DNA of 64,000 nt from contig NC_009445.1 in NCBI RefSeq assembly GCF_000026145.1, forward strand, positions 5,610,501 to 5,674,500. The letters run 5' to 3'. The stretch's first letter is position 1. Each line of letters begins with the position of its first letter. The notes beneath the pieces are model-generated. The model saw only the letters and a list, made by a program, of their open reading frames with translations. It was not told the origin of the DNA and did no database searches. Below, one piece after another: positions 44,772-53,617 of this stretch. The position numbers and the translations under genes are program-made. Origin of the DNA: Bradyrhizobium sp. ORS 278 (GTDB lineage Bacteria > Pseudomonadota > Alphaproteobacteria > Rhizobiales > Xanthobacteraceae).

Positions 44772-45593
44772 ATGATCGGGCTCCGCCTGCCGTCCACAGT
44801 GCTTCTCAGCGCCGTCCTGGCGCTTGCTTTCGCACCTGCGAAAGCCGCTGAGGGTTACGATCCCTGGCCGGGACTGGTGCAGGACATCTTCAACAACAAG
44901 CCGATGCAGGACGGCGGCAACGTGTTGTCGATCGAGATGCCGACGCGCGCCGAGGATGCCTCGGTCGTTCCGGTCACCCTGCGCAGCAAGCTCTCGCCCG
45001 CCGATGACCGCCGCATCAAGACGATCACGCTTGTGATCGACCAGAACCCGGCGCCGATGGCCGCCAGGTTTACGCTCGGACAGGATGCCAACGTTACGGC
45101 GATCTCGACGCGCGTTCGCGTGAACAACTACACGGATGTGCATGCCGTGGCCGAGCTGACCGACGGCCAGCTCTATGTCGTCAAGACGTTCGTGAAAGCG
45201 TCCGGCGGGTGCTCCGCGCCGGCGGCAAAGAATCCCGACGAGGCCAAGGCGCGCATTGGCCAGATGCGTTACCGGCAGTTCACACAAGGCGGCGACGGCG
45301 CCAGCAGCGGCATTCGCGAGGCGCAGGTGATGGTCGGACATCCCAACAATTCCGGGCTCCAGATGGATCAGGTGACGCAGCTCTACATCCCTGCCTTCTT
45401 CGTCGACCGGCTGACGCTGTCGCAGGACGGCAGCCTGGTGCTGTCGGTCGAAGGCGGCATCTCGATCTCGGAGGATCCCAACATCCGCTTCACCTACGTG
45501 TCCAACGGCGCGAAGCACTTCCGCGCCGAAGCGCGGGATACGCAGGGTCACGTCTTCGAGCATGAGTGGCCCGCGGAGGGCTCAGGCACCTGA
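44772..45593 (+). CDS. Quinoprotein-associated SoxYZ-like carrier
   Basis: A 273-residue secreted protein that fuses SoxY- and SoxZ-like domains. The signal peptide ends near PAKAAEG; the SoxY-type carrier Cys is in KASGGCSAPAAKNPDEAK, near residue 150. The SoxZ-like part follows (VMVGHPNNSGL). In Sox systems the cysteine carries the sulfur substrate; here it is linked to PQQ dehydrogenases and its cargo is unknown. It is co-transcribed with the MBL hydrolase. Start ATG 44772. Confidence 0.93.
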   Translation: MIGLRLPSTVLLSAVLALAFAPAKAAEGYDPWPGLVQDIFNNKPMQDGGNVLSIEMPTRAEDASVVPVTLRSKLSPADDRRIKTITLVIDQNPAPMAARFTLGQDANVTAISTRVRVNNYTDVHAVAELTDGQLYVVKTFVKASGGCSAPAAKNPDEAKARIGQMRYRQFTQGGDGASSGIREAQVMVGHPNNSGLQMDQVTQLYIPAFFVDRLTLSQDGSLVLSVEGGISISEDPNIRFTYVSNGAKHFRAEARDTQGHVFEHEWPAEGSGT

Positions 45594-45616
45594 TGGCCAG
45601 ACGAGAACGCGAGGCG

Positions 45617-45976
45617 TCAGAAACATCTCACTTCGGCTTCGGCCTGAGCGCGGCGGAGGTCGTTGAGCGCGTTGGCGGCCTGCTCGGAGGTGCGGAACTG
45701 GGTGCCGAGGTTGCTCTTCACCTGGGACATGCTGAGCACGGTCTCCGCGGTGACATAGCGCTCGTAGGGAATGATCGAGGCGATCACGTCGATCGAGCAG
45801 GAGCATTGCGAGATCGCCTCGCGCGTTTCCCCATTGGCCTTCATGCAGCCGAACACATATTCCGCCCGCGCCGAGGTCGGATAATCGTTGAGGTCCTCGG
45901 CCCGCGCCGGGCCGGTCAACGCGGCCAGAACACAGAAGGTGGCGACAATCGGTCCTACCGGAACAGCGCAACGCAT
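45617..45976 (-). CDS. Secreted Cys-rich protein, quinoprotein cluster
   Basis: A 119-residue protein with a signal peptide (GPARAED cleavage). The mature part has VFGCMKANGETREAISQCSC with SIDVIASIIPYERYVTAET, and a final Cys (VRCF). Three or four cysteines suggest disulfides or metal binding. Start ATG 45976 is behind GGAGGA. It converges on the SoxYZ-like gene. Function is unknown. Confidence 0.82.
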   Translation of the reverse strand: MRCAVPVGPIVATFCVLAALTGPARAEDLNDYPTSARAEYVFGCMKANGETREAISQCSCSIDVIASIIPYERYVTAETVLSMSQVKSNLGTQFRTSEQAANALNDLRRAQAEAEVRCF

Positions 45977-46062
45977 GACAGTCCTCCGCAGCATCGTCGT
46001 CTACGCTATGCTAAGGGAATGAGGCTGGAAAGAACACATTTCGAGGAAACGCAGACGCGCCC

Positions 46063-47043
46063 ATGACCCAGCTCGGTCGCTTGTTCATTGCTATCATCGC
46101 TTGCGCGCTGCTGCCGCTTTCGACCTCGCGCGCCGCCGAGACCGTCAAGGTTGCGGTGCAGAAGACCGGCACTTTCGCCTGGGAGTTGGCCGTCATTCGC
46201 GCCCATGAGCTCGACCAGCAGGCTGGTATCCTGATCGACTCGGTCGAGCTCGCGAGTCCCGAGGCCGGCAAGATCGCGCTGCGGGCGGGCAACGCCGATA
46301 TCATGGTGTCCGATTGGCTGTGGGTGTCGCGCGAGCGCGCGCTCGGCGCCAGGCTGACCTTCTCCCCCTATTCCAGCGCGCTCGGCGCGGTGATGGTGCC
46401 GGCCAGCTCGCCGCTGAAGACGCTCGCCGATCTCAAGGGACGCAAGCTCGCGGTCGCCGGCGGCCCGCTCGACAAGAGCTGGCTGTTGCTGCAGGCGGCG
46501 CTCAAGCGCGACGGCGTGGAGCTTAAGTCGCAGGCGACCATCACCTATGGCGCACCGCCGCTGCTCGCCGCCAAGCTCGCCGATGGCGAGATGGATGCCG
46601 GTCTGAACTACTGGAATTTCTGCGCGGCACTGGAAGCCAAGGGTTTTCGCCGCCTCGCCGGCATCGAGGACATCCTGCCTGCCTTCGGCGCCAAGGGCCG
46701 CACCGCGGTGATCGGCTATGTGTTCGACGAGGAGTGGGCCAGCAAGCATCGCGATCTCGTCAATCGATTCCTGTCGGTGACGAGCAAGGCCAAGGAGATC
46801 CTGGCGACGTCCGATGCCGACTGGCAGACCATTGCGCCGCTGACCGGTGCCCAGGACGACGCGACATTGCGCGCCTATCGCGATCGCTACCGCGAGGGCA
46901 TTCCGCGCCGCTCGGTGGCCGAGGAAGAGGCCGACGCGCGCATTCTCTACGGCGTGCTCGCCTCGATCGGCGGCCGCGATCTGGTCGGCCCCGCCGCTGA
47001 GCTCAGTCCCGGCACTTACTACAGGGCGGATGCGAGGGATTAG
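46063..47043 (+). CDS. NitT/TauT-type ABC substrate-binding protein
   Basis: A 326-residue periplasmic binding protein with a signal peptide ending near SRAAET. It resembles SsuA/TauA-type proteins (VKVAVQKTGTFAWEL, AGNADIMVSDWLW, LADLKGRKLAVAGGPLDKSW). It forms an operon with its permease (next ATG overlaps the stop) and ATPase. Nitrate, sulfonates, taurine or a quinoprotein-linked ligand are all possible. Confidence 0.9.
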   Translation: MTQLGRLFIAIIACALLPLSTSRAAETVKVAVQKTGTFAWELAVIRAHELDQQAGILIDSVELASPEAGKIALRAGNADIMVSDWLWVSRERALGARLTFSPYSSALGAVMVPASSPLKTLADLKGRKLAVAGGPLDKSWLLLQAALKRDGVELKSQATITYGAPPLLAAKLADGEMDAGLNYWNFCAALEAKGFRRLAGIEDILPAFGAKGRTAVIGYVFDEEWASKHRDLVNRFLSVTSKAKEILATSDADWQTIAPLTGAQDDATLRAYRDRYREGIPRRSVAEEEADARILYGVLASIGGRDLVGPAAELSPGTYYRADARD

Positions 47044-47780
47044 TGCTGCGTCTTCTATCCTTCGCGCTCCTGCTGGCCACCTGGTGGGTGGCCGCGACCC
47101 TCGCCGGCAGCGCCAAGCTGCCGCCGCCCTCGACCGTGCTGGCGGTCGCCGTCGCGGAAGCAAAATCCGGCGCGCTGTTCCTCCACCTCGGCGCGACGCT
47201 CGCCCGCGTCGCCCTCGCTTTCACCTTGTCGATGGCGATCGGATCGGCGCTCGGCTACTGGATGGGCCGCAGCCGTCTCGCCAACCGCCTCGGCGATCCC
47301 TGGCTGATCCTGTTGCTGAACCTGCCGGCGCTGGTGGTGATCGTGCTGGCCTATATCTGGGCCGGCCTCACCGAGGTCGCGGCCATCGCGGCGATCGCGA
47401 TCAACAAGCTGCCGACCGCCGTCGTCACCTTGCGCGAGGGGGCCCGCGCGCTCGATCCGTCGCTGGATGAGATGGCCAAGGTGTTCGCCTTGCCGCGCAG
47501 CCGCATCCTCCGCCACGTCCTGCTGCCGCAGCTCGCCCCCTATATTGCGGCCGCTGCGCGCTCCGGCCTGTCGCTGGTCTGGAAGATCGTGCTGGTGGCC
47601 GAGCTGCTCGGACGGCCTAACGGCATCGGCTTCGAGATCGGCGTCGCCTTCCAGCTGTTCGACATCCCGCTGCTGCTCGCCTACTCCCTCAGCTTCGCCG
47701 CCGTCGTTCTGGTGATCGAAGCTCTCTTCGTGCAGCCATTCGAGCAGCGCGCATCGAGGTGGCGTCTCCGTGCGGCTTGA
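47043..47780 (+). CDS. NitT/TauT-type ABC permease
   Basis: A 245-residue membrane permease with about six transmembrane segments and the EAA-loop-like region EMAKVFALPRSRILRHVLLP. It starts one base before the end of the binding-protein gene and its end overlaps the ATPase start by 11 bases. Confidence 0.92.
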   Translation: MLRLLSFALLLATWWVAATLAGSAKLPPPSTVLAVAVAEAKSGALFLHLGATLARVALAFTLSMAIGSALGYWMGRSRLANRLGDPWLILLLNLPALVVIVLAYIWAGLTEVAAIAAIAINKLPTAVVTLREGARALDPSLDEMAKVFALPRSRILRHVLLPQLAPYIAAAARSGLSLVWKIVLVAELLGRPNGIGFEIGVAFQLFDIPLLLAYSLSFAAVVLVIEALFVQPFEQRASRWRLRAA

Positions 47781-48480
47781 GGTCGATATCAGGTCAAAGA
47801 GCTACACCAGCGCCAATGGCAAGCGCCAGGAGGTGATATCAGGCATTGCCTTCACCCTGGAGCGCGGAGAGCTCGGCGTCGTGGTCGGCCCCTCCGGCTG
47901 CGGCAAGAGCACGATGATGCGGATCCTCGCCGGCCTGGATAGCGACTACGAGGGGCGCGTCTCCCAACCGGCCGGCGCCCGGCTGGCCATGGTGTTTCAG
48001 GAGCCACGGCTACTGCCCTGGCGCTCGGTTGATGCCAATGTCCGGCTGGCGGCGCCTGAGGTCACCGCGGAGCGGCTCGCCGCGATCTTCGGCGTGCTCG
48101 AGCTCGAAAGCCATCGCAGCCATTTTCCCGGCGAGCTGTCGCTCGGCCTCGCCCGCCGCGTCGCGCTGGCGCGGGCCTTCGCGGTCGAGCCGGACTTCCT
48201 GATCCTCGACGAGCCGCTGGCCTCGCTCGACGACGCGTTGGCCGCACGGCTGCGCGAGGAGATCGCCACGCTGGTGGCATCGCGGCCGATGATCACGCTG
48301 CTGGTGACGCACAGCATGGACGATGCGGCGCGGCTCGGCGATCGCATCTTCCTGCTATCCGCGCGCCCCGCCCGGCTGCTGCGCACGACGCCAATCACCG
48401 TGCCGCGCGCCGAGCGCAGCGAGGAGACCGTGGCCGCCATCAGGGCCGATCTGGCGCGGCGGGATTTTTCCATGTCATAG
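47770..48480 (+). CDS. NitT/TauT-type ABC ATPase
   Basis: A 236-residue ATPase with GTG start at 47770, Walker A GPSGCGKST, Q-loop VFQEPRLLPW, a signature-like LSLGLARRVALARA and Walker B FLILDEPLASLD. The signature is LSLGL rather than LSGGM, a deviation in the ABC motif, though the rest is intact. It completes the 46063-48480 transporter. Confidence 0.92.
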   Translation: MRLEVDIRSKSYTSANGKRQEVISGIAFTLERGELGVVVGPSGCGKSTMMRILAGLDSDYEGRVSQPAGARLAMVFQEPRLLPWRSVDANVRLAAPEVTAERLAAIFGVLELESHRSHFPGELSLGLARRVALARAFAVEPDFLILDEPLASLDDALAARLREEIATLVASRPMITLLVTHSMDDAARLGDRIFLLSARPARLLRTTPITVPRAERSEETVAAIRADLARRDFSMS

Positions 48481-48516
48481 TGAGGGAAATAAACATCAGA
48501 ACCCAGGGAAACGCCT

Positions 48517-48864
48517 ATGAGATCCGCCCTCGCCGTGACCGCTCTCGTTTTGTCAGCTCTGCCGATCGCAGTGTCCGCCCAGAGCAAGGGCATCCGGCTG
48601 TGGAATCTGACCAGCGCGACGATGACCGGCTTCCAGCTCTCGCCGGCAGGACAAAACAACTGGGGTCCGAATCAGACGTTGAATGACAAGGACAAGGAGC
48701 TCGATCACGACGAACGGCTGAAGCTCAGCGGCATCGAACCGGGCCGCTACGATGCCAAGGTGAGCTATGCCGGCGACCGGCAATGCATCGTTCGAAACAT
48801 CGACATCAAGGCCGATGCCGTCGTCTCGGTGGCCGACAAGGATCTCAAGGAGTGCACGAAGTAA
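48517..48864 (+). CDS. Small secreted protein (115 residues)
   Basis: It has a signal peptide ending SVSAQ, then IRLWNLTSATMTGFQLSPAG, a DKDKELDHDERLKL segment and two Cys (RQCIVRNIDI and KECTK). Probably a small beta-sandwich with one disulfide. It follows the ABC ATPase by 36 bases on the same strand, so it may belong to that operon. Related proteins are common in rhizobia; function is unknown. Confidence 0.82.
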   Translation: MRSALAVTALVLSALPIAVSAQSKGIRLWNLTSATMTGFQLSPAGQNNWGPNQTLNDKDKELDHDERLKLSGIEPGRYDAKVSYAGDRQCIVRNIDIKADAVVSVADKDLKECTK

Positions 48865-48890
48865 GCGCCACGCAAGCTGAGGCGCTTGCC

Positions 48891-49103
48891 TCAGGCCTTG
48901 TCGTTGCTGTGCGGATATTCGCAGCGCCAGCGCACCGCGGTCCATTTCGGGTGCTCGCCGATCCATTGGGCGATGTAGGGCGGCGCCTTCATCGCGCATT
49001 GCTGCAGCGATGCGCCGCCGTCGGCAAAGACGAGGTGCTGCTCCTCGCAGGTGGCGGGGGACAGCACCGCGCAGACGGTGATGACGAGATCGATGGGGCT
49101 CAT
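48891..49103 (-). CDS. Small Cys-containing protein (70 residues)
   Basis: It starts MSPIDLVITVCAVLSPATCEE; four Cys in total (also QQCAMKAPP and WRCEYPH). No clear signal peptide. It is conserved-looking but of no recognised family. It converges on the gene at 48517. Confidence 0.68.
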   Translation of the reverse strand: MSPIDLVITVCAVLSPATCEEQHLVFADGGASLQQCAMKAPPYIAQWIGEHPKWTAVRWRCEYPHSNDKA

Positions 49104-49305
49104 GGCTCGGAATCCCTGGGCAAGGCCGAACGGAGATTACCTCAAACTACGACGTCCGGCTGCATCGGTTTCTCGGCGCGCCACATTTTCTGCAGGCGGA
49201 ACTTCGCTGACCCCTGCGAGGTCGCGGCGCTTGATCCAAGCCCGCAGATCGGCTGCAATGGGTACCGGTCGATCGACCTCAAAAAGACGAATGCGGAGGA
49301 AGCAG

Positions 49306-49614
49306 ATGCCCAAGGTTCTCGTACTCTACAAGACCCCCAAGAGCGCCGAGGCGTTCGACAAGCACTACATGAACGTCCATGTACCGCTGGCGAAGAAGAT
49401 CCCGGGCTTGAGGTCCTACGACATCAGCCGCGGGCCGGTGAACGGACCGGCAGGGGCGACCAACATCCACCTTGTCGCCACTCTGGTGTTCGATTCGATG
49501 CAGTCCCTGCAGGCCGGCATGGGCTCGGCGGAGGGCAAGGCGGCGGCGGGAGATCTGCCGAACTTCGCGGACGGCGGTGTCGACCTCTACATCTTCGACA
49601 CCCAGGACGTCTGA
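49306..49614 (+). CDS. EthD-family protein
   Basis: A 102-residue single-domain dimeric alpha/beta-barrel protein. The hallmarks are MPKVLVLYKTPKSAEAFDKHY, NVHVPLAKKIPGLRSYDIS and the C-terminal DLYIFDTQDV. EthD-type proteins are linked to oxidative catabolism, often acting with oxidases. Start ATG 49306 is behind CGGAGGAAGC. Confidence 0.9.
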   Translation: MPKVLVLYKTPKSAEAFDKHYMNVHVPLAKKIPGLRSYDISRGPVNGPAGATNIHLVATLVFDSMQSLQAGMGSAEGKAAAGDLPNFADGGVDLYIFDTQDV

Positions 49615-49653
49615 CCGGCGCACCGTCGAGGCGTTCGGCCCGACAAGGATTGG

Positions 49654-49701
49654 ATCTGCCAAGTCATCGGCGAACTGATCATTCGCAACGACTTGGCAGA
49701 T
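49654..49701 (-). other. Long hairpin downstream of pqqA
   Basis: atctgccaagtc pairs perfectly with gacttggcagat (12 bp, 24-base loop), starting 10 bases past the pqqA stop. No T tract; it could act as an RNA 3'-end. Confidence 0.7.
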
Positions 49702-49710
49702 CGCTACGGA

Positions 49711-49791
49711 TTACTTGCGCGCTGCACAAGCGTACATGTTAATTTCCATGCCCACCGGCACTTCGACGATCTTCGGTGTCTTCCAGGCCAT
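49711..49791 (-). CDS. pqqA: PQQ precursor peptide PqqA
   Basis: A 26-residue peptide starting MAWKTPKIVEVPVG. It has the E-x3-Y pair (EINMY) whose Glu and Tyr are cross-linked by PqqE to form PQQ; the C-terminus CAARK is typical. It is found between 49615 and 49982, on the opposite strand to ethD. No pqqBCDE genes are in the window, so this is a separate, possibly second, copy placed near the dehydrogenases it supplies. Confidence 0.93.
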   Translation of the reverse strand: MAWKTPKIVEVPVGMEINMYACAARK

Positions 49792-49982
49792 CTCAAGCTC
49801 CCAAGTTTGACTATCATTGACTGGCGCGTCACGCGCGCCGACATCGAAGCTAGGGCCGCGCCCGATTGAACGCAAGACGCGACCGCACGAGCTCGCTCGG
49901 CTGAGCGATCGTTCAATTGACCGGCGCGACGCCCGTACCTGTCGCCCGACAACGTTCCGCCTCAATCATCATCGGCACTCGC

Positions 49983-50375
49983 TCAAGCGCCGCCAGGCTG
50001 CACGTAGCAGAACACATAGCGGTTGCGACTCAGGAAGATCACGCCGTGACCGGTCGGATTTCCCTTGTCCCACTTCAGCTTGTAATCGGGAACTTCGATC
50101 TCCGTGCCGACATCGATATGCGGCCGCCCACGCGGCTCGTCCGGGCGATCATCGGTGATGGTCACATAGGTCTTGCCGTCGCGGACGTGAATCTCGTCGG
50201 CGAAATAGGCGTCGGCCTCGCCGCAGCAGGACGCCGTCGGCACATCGGGCTGCATCAGCGCCTCGTACCATTTTCGCAGCGCTGGATCGGCCGCCCCCCA
50301 TTGACCGAGATCCCGCGCATTCGCACTCACCCAAAGGCAACACAGCGTGCCGAGCCAAAGGATGGTTCGCCTCAT
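49983..50375 (-). CDS. Small secreted protein with CCGEADA motif
   Basis: A 130-residue protein with a signal peptide (cleavage near SANARDL). The mature part has WYEALMQPDVPTASCCGEADAYF, then KTYVTITDDRPDEPRGRPHID and a C-terminal VFCYVQPGGA. The vicinal Cys pair followed by an Ala-Asp-Ala motif matches that of the protein at 32203-32559, so they are likely paralogues. Function is unknown. It is divergent from the ExaF-like gene. Confidence 0.82.
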   Translation of the reverse strand: MRRTILWLGTLCCLWVSANARDLGQWGAADPALRKWYEALMQPDVPTASCCGEADAYFADEIHVRDGKTYVTITDDRPDEPRGRPHIDVGTEIEVPDYKLKWDKGNPTGHGVIFLSRNRYVFCYVQPGGA

Positions 50376-50512
50376 CCGTCTACTCCTCTGTTGATCCTGG
50401 CATGTTGCAGCGAAGCAATGTTCATGCCGCAGAGCAGCATGAAAAAGGTGCGATCATGCCGACCGCAATTGTGGAGGAACTACAAAGGCTTGGCTGAGCG
50501 CTTGCCGTCGCA

Positions 50513-50528
50513 CGGGAAAACATTCCCG
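50513..50528. promoter_or_regulatory. Inverted-repeat operator candidate upstream of exaF-like gene
   Basis: CGGGAAAACATTCCCG: perfect 6-bp arms with a 4-base spacer, 112 bases upstream of the dehydrogenase start. Confidence 0.6.
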
Positions 50529-50639
50529 ACTTTCAGAAGGTGATTGCCCAGCTTTTCGTATTGACGCTTTCCGCAATCGAGCGGAGTGTTGTTCCCGCAG
50601 CGTCAGGATAGGCGCGCAGAAAGATCTTGGAGGAAATGA

Positions 50640-52304
50640 ATGAAGCGGATCGCGCTGGCCGCGGGCCTCGCTGTGCTTGCATCTCAAGGTGCAAACGCGC
50701 AAAGCGCCGATCAGTTGGTCAAGGGTGCAACTGATACGGCAAACGTCCTCAACTACGGCATGGGTTACAATCTGCAGCGGTTCAGCCCGCTCACGCAGAT
50801 CAACAAGGACACCGCCAAAAATCTCGTTCCGGTCTGGAACTACAGCTTCGCCGACGATCGCAGCGAGGAATCGCAGCCGCTGGTGTACCAGGGCGTGCTC
50901 TACGTCACGACGCACAATGCGACGATGGCCGTCGATGCCAAGACCGGCAAGCAGATCTGGAAGAGCAAGGTCGAATATCCGGCCGAGACGCCGCGGGTGG
51001 TCTGCTGCGGCATCATCAACCGCGGCGCGGCTCTGTATGATGGAAAGGTCTTTCGCACCACACTCGATGCCAATGTGATCGCGCTCGATGCCAAGACCGG
51101 CAAGGAACTGTGGCGCCAGAAAGCCGCCGACATCAAGGAAGGCTATTCGATGACGGTCGCGCCGCTCGTCGCCGACGGCGTCGTGCTGACCGGCATCTCC
51201 GGCGCGGAGTTCGGCACTCGCGGCTTCATCGACGGCTGGGATCCGGCCACCGGCAAGCATCTCTGGCGCACACACACCGTCCCGACCCCGGATGAGCCGG
51301 GCGGCGACACCTGGAAGGGCGACACCTGGAAGCTCGGCGGCGGCTCGACCTGGATCACCGGCTCCTACGATCCCGAGCAGAACACCGTGTTCTGGGGTGT
51401 CGGCAATCCCGGCCCATTCAACGCGGCGGTGCGTCCGGGCGACAACCTCTACACTTGCTCGGTGCTCGCGCTCGATCCGAAGACCGGCAAGATGAAATGG
51501 CACTTCCAGTTCTCGCCGAACAATCCGTTCGACTATGACGCCGTCGCCGAGATGGTGCTTGCCGACATGAACGTCGAGGGCAAGCCGACAAAGGTGTTGA
51601 TGAACGCCAACCGCAACGGCTTCTTCTACGTGCTCGACCGGACGAACGGCAAGCTGCTGGCAGCCAACCCCTACGTGAAGGTCAACTGGGCCTCCAGCAT
51701 CGATCTGAAGACTGGCAAGCCGGTCGAGACCGACGTGACGCGTGACGCGCGAGAGGGCAAGAAGGTTACGGTCTATCCGTCGATTCTCGGCGGCAAGAAC
51801 TGGGAGCCGATGTCGTTCAACCCGCAGACCGGTCTCGTCTATGCCAACACGCTGGTGTTCGGCGGCCATTACAAGACCGAGCCCGCGACCTACAAGGCCG
51901 GCGAGTGGTACCTCGGCATGGACCTGACTGATCTCTGGGATTGGCCGGAAGGTCCGCGCGGTCAGCTGAAGGCCATCGATCCGATGACCGGCAAGACCAA
52001 GTGGGAGCAGCCGAGCGACATTCCGCGCTTCTCCGGCGTGCTGTCGACCGCGGGCGGCGTCGTGTTCTCGGGCAAGCTCACGGGCGAGTTCGAAGCTTTT
52101 GATGCCGACAGCGGCAAGAAGCTCTGGCAGTTCCAGACCGGCTCCGGGATCGAAGGTCAGCCAGTCACCTGGCAGCAGGATGGCGTGCAGTACGTCGCCG
52201 TGACGTCTGGTTATGGCGGCGTGTACTCGCTGTTCTCTGGTGATGAGCGCCTCGCCAACGTTCCGGCGGGTGGCTCGCTCTGGGTCTTCGCGGTCAAGAA
52301 CTGA
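50640..52304 (+). CDS. PQQ-dependent alcohol dehydrogenase, ExaF/PedH-like (lanthanide type)
   Basis: A 554-residue eight-bladed quinoprotein with a signal peptide ending GANAQS. The vicinal disulfide is Cys122-Cys123 (VVCCGIINRG) and a W-docking motif is WDWPEGPRGQLKAIDP. The catalytic Asp298 and the additional Asp300 (FDYDAV) are the pair that marks lanthanide-dependent enzymes; calcium enzymes have a small residue at the second position. Length and the FDYD context resemble ExaF/PedH ethanol-type enzymes rather than XoxF. It is followed by a cytochrome c and a binding protein. Confidence 0.92.
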   Translation: MKRIALAAGLAVLASQGANAQSADQLVKGATDTANVLNYGMGYNLQRFSPLTQINKDTAKNLVPVWNYSFADDRSEESQPLVYQGVLYVTTHNATMAVDAKTGKQIWKSKVEYPAETPRVVCCGIINRGAALYDGKVFRTTLDANVIALDAKTGKELWRQKAADIKEGYSMTVAPLVADGVVLTGISGAEFGTRGFIDGWDPATGKHLWRTHTVPTPDEPGGDTWKGDTWKLGGGSTWITGSYDPEQNTVFWGVGNPGPFNAAVRPGDNLYTCSVLALDPKTGKMKWHFQFSPNNPFDYDAVAEMVLADMNVEGKPTKVLMNANRNGFFYVLDRTNGKLLAANPYVKVNWASSIDLKTGKPVETDVTRDAREGKKVTVYPSILGGKNWEPMSFNPQTGLVYANTLVFGGHYKTEPATYKAGEWYLGMDLTDLWDWPEGPRGQLKAIDPMTGKTKWEQPSDIPRFSGVLSTAGGVVFSGKLTGEFEAFDADSGKKLWQFQTGSGIEGQPVTWQQDGVQYVAVTSGYGGVYSLFSGDERLANVPAGGSLWVFAVKN

Positions 52305-52335
52305 GTTCGGATTGCCCGTGACAGAGAAGATGTTC

Positions 52336-52671
52336 ATGAGAACGGCGGCGACCTTCGCCGCCGTCGTTGCGATCTCGGCCGCGCTTTCCGCGGCTGCCTT
52401 CGCTCAACAGCAGGACGGCGAGGCCGCACATAGTCCGATTGACCTTGGCAAGATGACCTTCGCTCAGAAGTGCTCGCATTGCCATGGACCGAACATGGTG
52501 AACTCCGGCACGATCACGCCGGACCTGCGCCGGTTTCCAGACGATCAGCCGCGCTTCGTCACGACCGTGAAGCAAGGCAAGAACGGCCGTATGCCGCCGT
52601 GGGGCGATATTCTCAGCGATGATGAGATCACCGCGCTGTGGGCCTATGTGTCGAGCCGGAGAGCGCAATGA
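52336..52671 (+). CDS. c-type cytochrome of the ExaF-like dehydrogenase
   Basis: A 111-residue periplasmic cytochrome with a signal peptide (cleavage near AAFAQ), heme motif CSHCH and axial-Met candidate RMPPWGDIL. It probably accepts electrons from the quinoprotein encoded just upstream (31 bases). The ATG at 52336 is preferred, with AGAGAAG upstream; an ATG 6 bases earlier is possible. Its stop overlaps the start of the next gene. Confidence 0.9.
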   Translation: MRTAATFAAVVAISAALSAAAFAQQQDGEAAHSPIDLGKMTFAQKCSHCHGPNMVNSGTITPDLRRFPDDQPRFVTTVKQGKNGRMPPWGDILSDDEITALWAYVSSRRAQ

Positions 52672-53606
52672 TGCGCCGCCTTGCTTTGTGGGCGGCTGCC
52701 CTCCTGATGTCGGCGGCGTCGCCAGCGGCGTATGCTGCTGACGACGTGCTGCGTATCTGTCTGGACGAGAATCTTCCGCCGCTGTCGGTCCATCATCGCG
52801 GCAAGTTTGGCACCGGATTCGATGTGCTGCTCGGCCAGACGATCGCGGATCGCCTTGGCAAGAAGCTCGAGATCCAGTGGTTCGAAAGCAAGCTTGACGA
52901 GGATTCGAGCCCCGCGCTCGAGGCGAACGCTCTCCTTTCCGACGGGCGCTGCGCGCTCGTGGCAAGCTATGCGTTCACACAGGACGGGTTGGTCACGCCG
53001 GGCGTCAAGACAGCCAAGCTGCCGGACTTCGACGGCGCGACGCGCGACGATCGGCGCCGGCGTATCCCGGTCGGCACGCTGGTGCCGAGCAAGCCGTATT
53101 TGTTCTCGACTCTCACCGTGGTTCTCGGACCGGGCGCGAAGCAGCGCCAGATCAGCGATATCGGCGATCTCGCCGGTCTTCGGCTGGCGATCGAGAGCGG
53201 CACCCTGGCTGACGCCATCCTGATGACCTTCGATAGAGGCCGCCTGATCGACGATATCACGCATCTCATTCCCACGCGCGATGACCTTCTCGGCGCGCTC
53301 GAGCAGGGCAAATTCGACGCGACGCTGCTCGACAGCCGGCGGTTCGATGCGTATCGGGCGGCTCATCCAGATAGCAAGCTTGCGGCCTCCGGCTACAGCT
53401 ACCCGATCGGCGTGAGCCGGGGTTATGTCGGGCTGTCGAGCTCTGCCGAGTTGCTGGCGTCGATCGACAAGGTGTTGACGGAGCTCGGGGCCGCCGGCGA
53501 CCTGGCAGATCTGGCGCGGTCGGCCGGTCTGACCTACCTGCCCCCACGCGAGCCGATGATTCTCGGCGATGCGTTTCAAAAGATCATCCGGGGTGGCGCG
53601 CGCTAG
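52668..53606 (+). CDS. XoxJ-like solute-binding protein, divergent
   Basis: A 312-residue secreted protein with a signal peptide ending AAYAADD, then RICLDENLPPLSVHHRGKFG, the typical start of quinoprotein-associated binding proteins. It is less conserved than the copy at 42752. It overlaps the cytochrome gene (ATGATG) and so forms the unit dehydrogenase, cytochrome, binding protein, parallel to xoxF, xoxG, xoxJ. Confidence 0.88.
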   Translation: MMRRLALWAAALLMSAASPAAYAADDVLRICLDENLPPLSVHHRGKFGTGFDVLLGQTIADRLGKKLEIQWFESKLDEDSSPALEANALLSDGRCALVASYAFTQDGLVTPGVKTAKLPDFDGATRDDRRRRIPVGTLVPSKPYLFSTLTVVLGPGAKQRQISDIGDLAGLRLAIESGTLADAILMTFDRGRLIDDITHLIPTRDDLLGALEQGKFDATLLDSRRFDAYRAAHPDSKLAASGYSYPIGVSRGYVGLSSSAELLASIDKVLTELGAAGDLADLARSAGLTYLPPREPMILGDAFQKIIRGGAR

Positions 53607-53617
53607 GGCCGTCCCGC

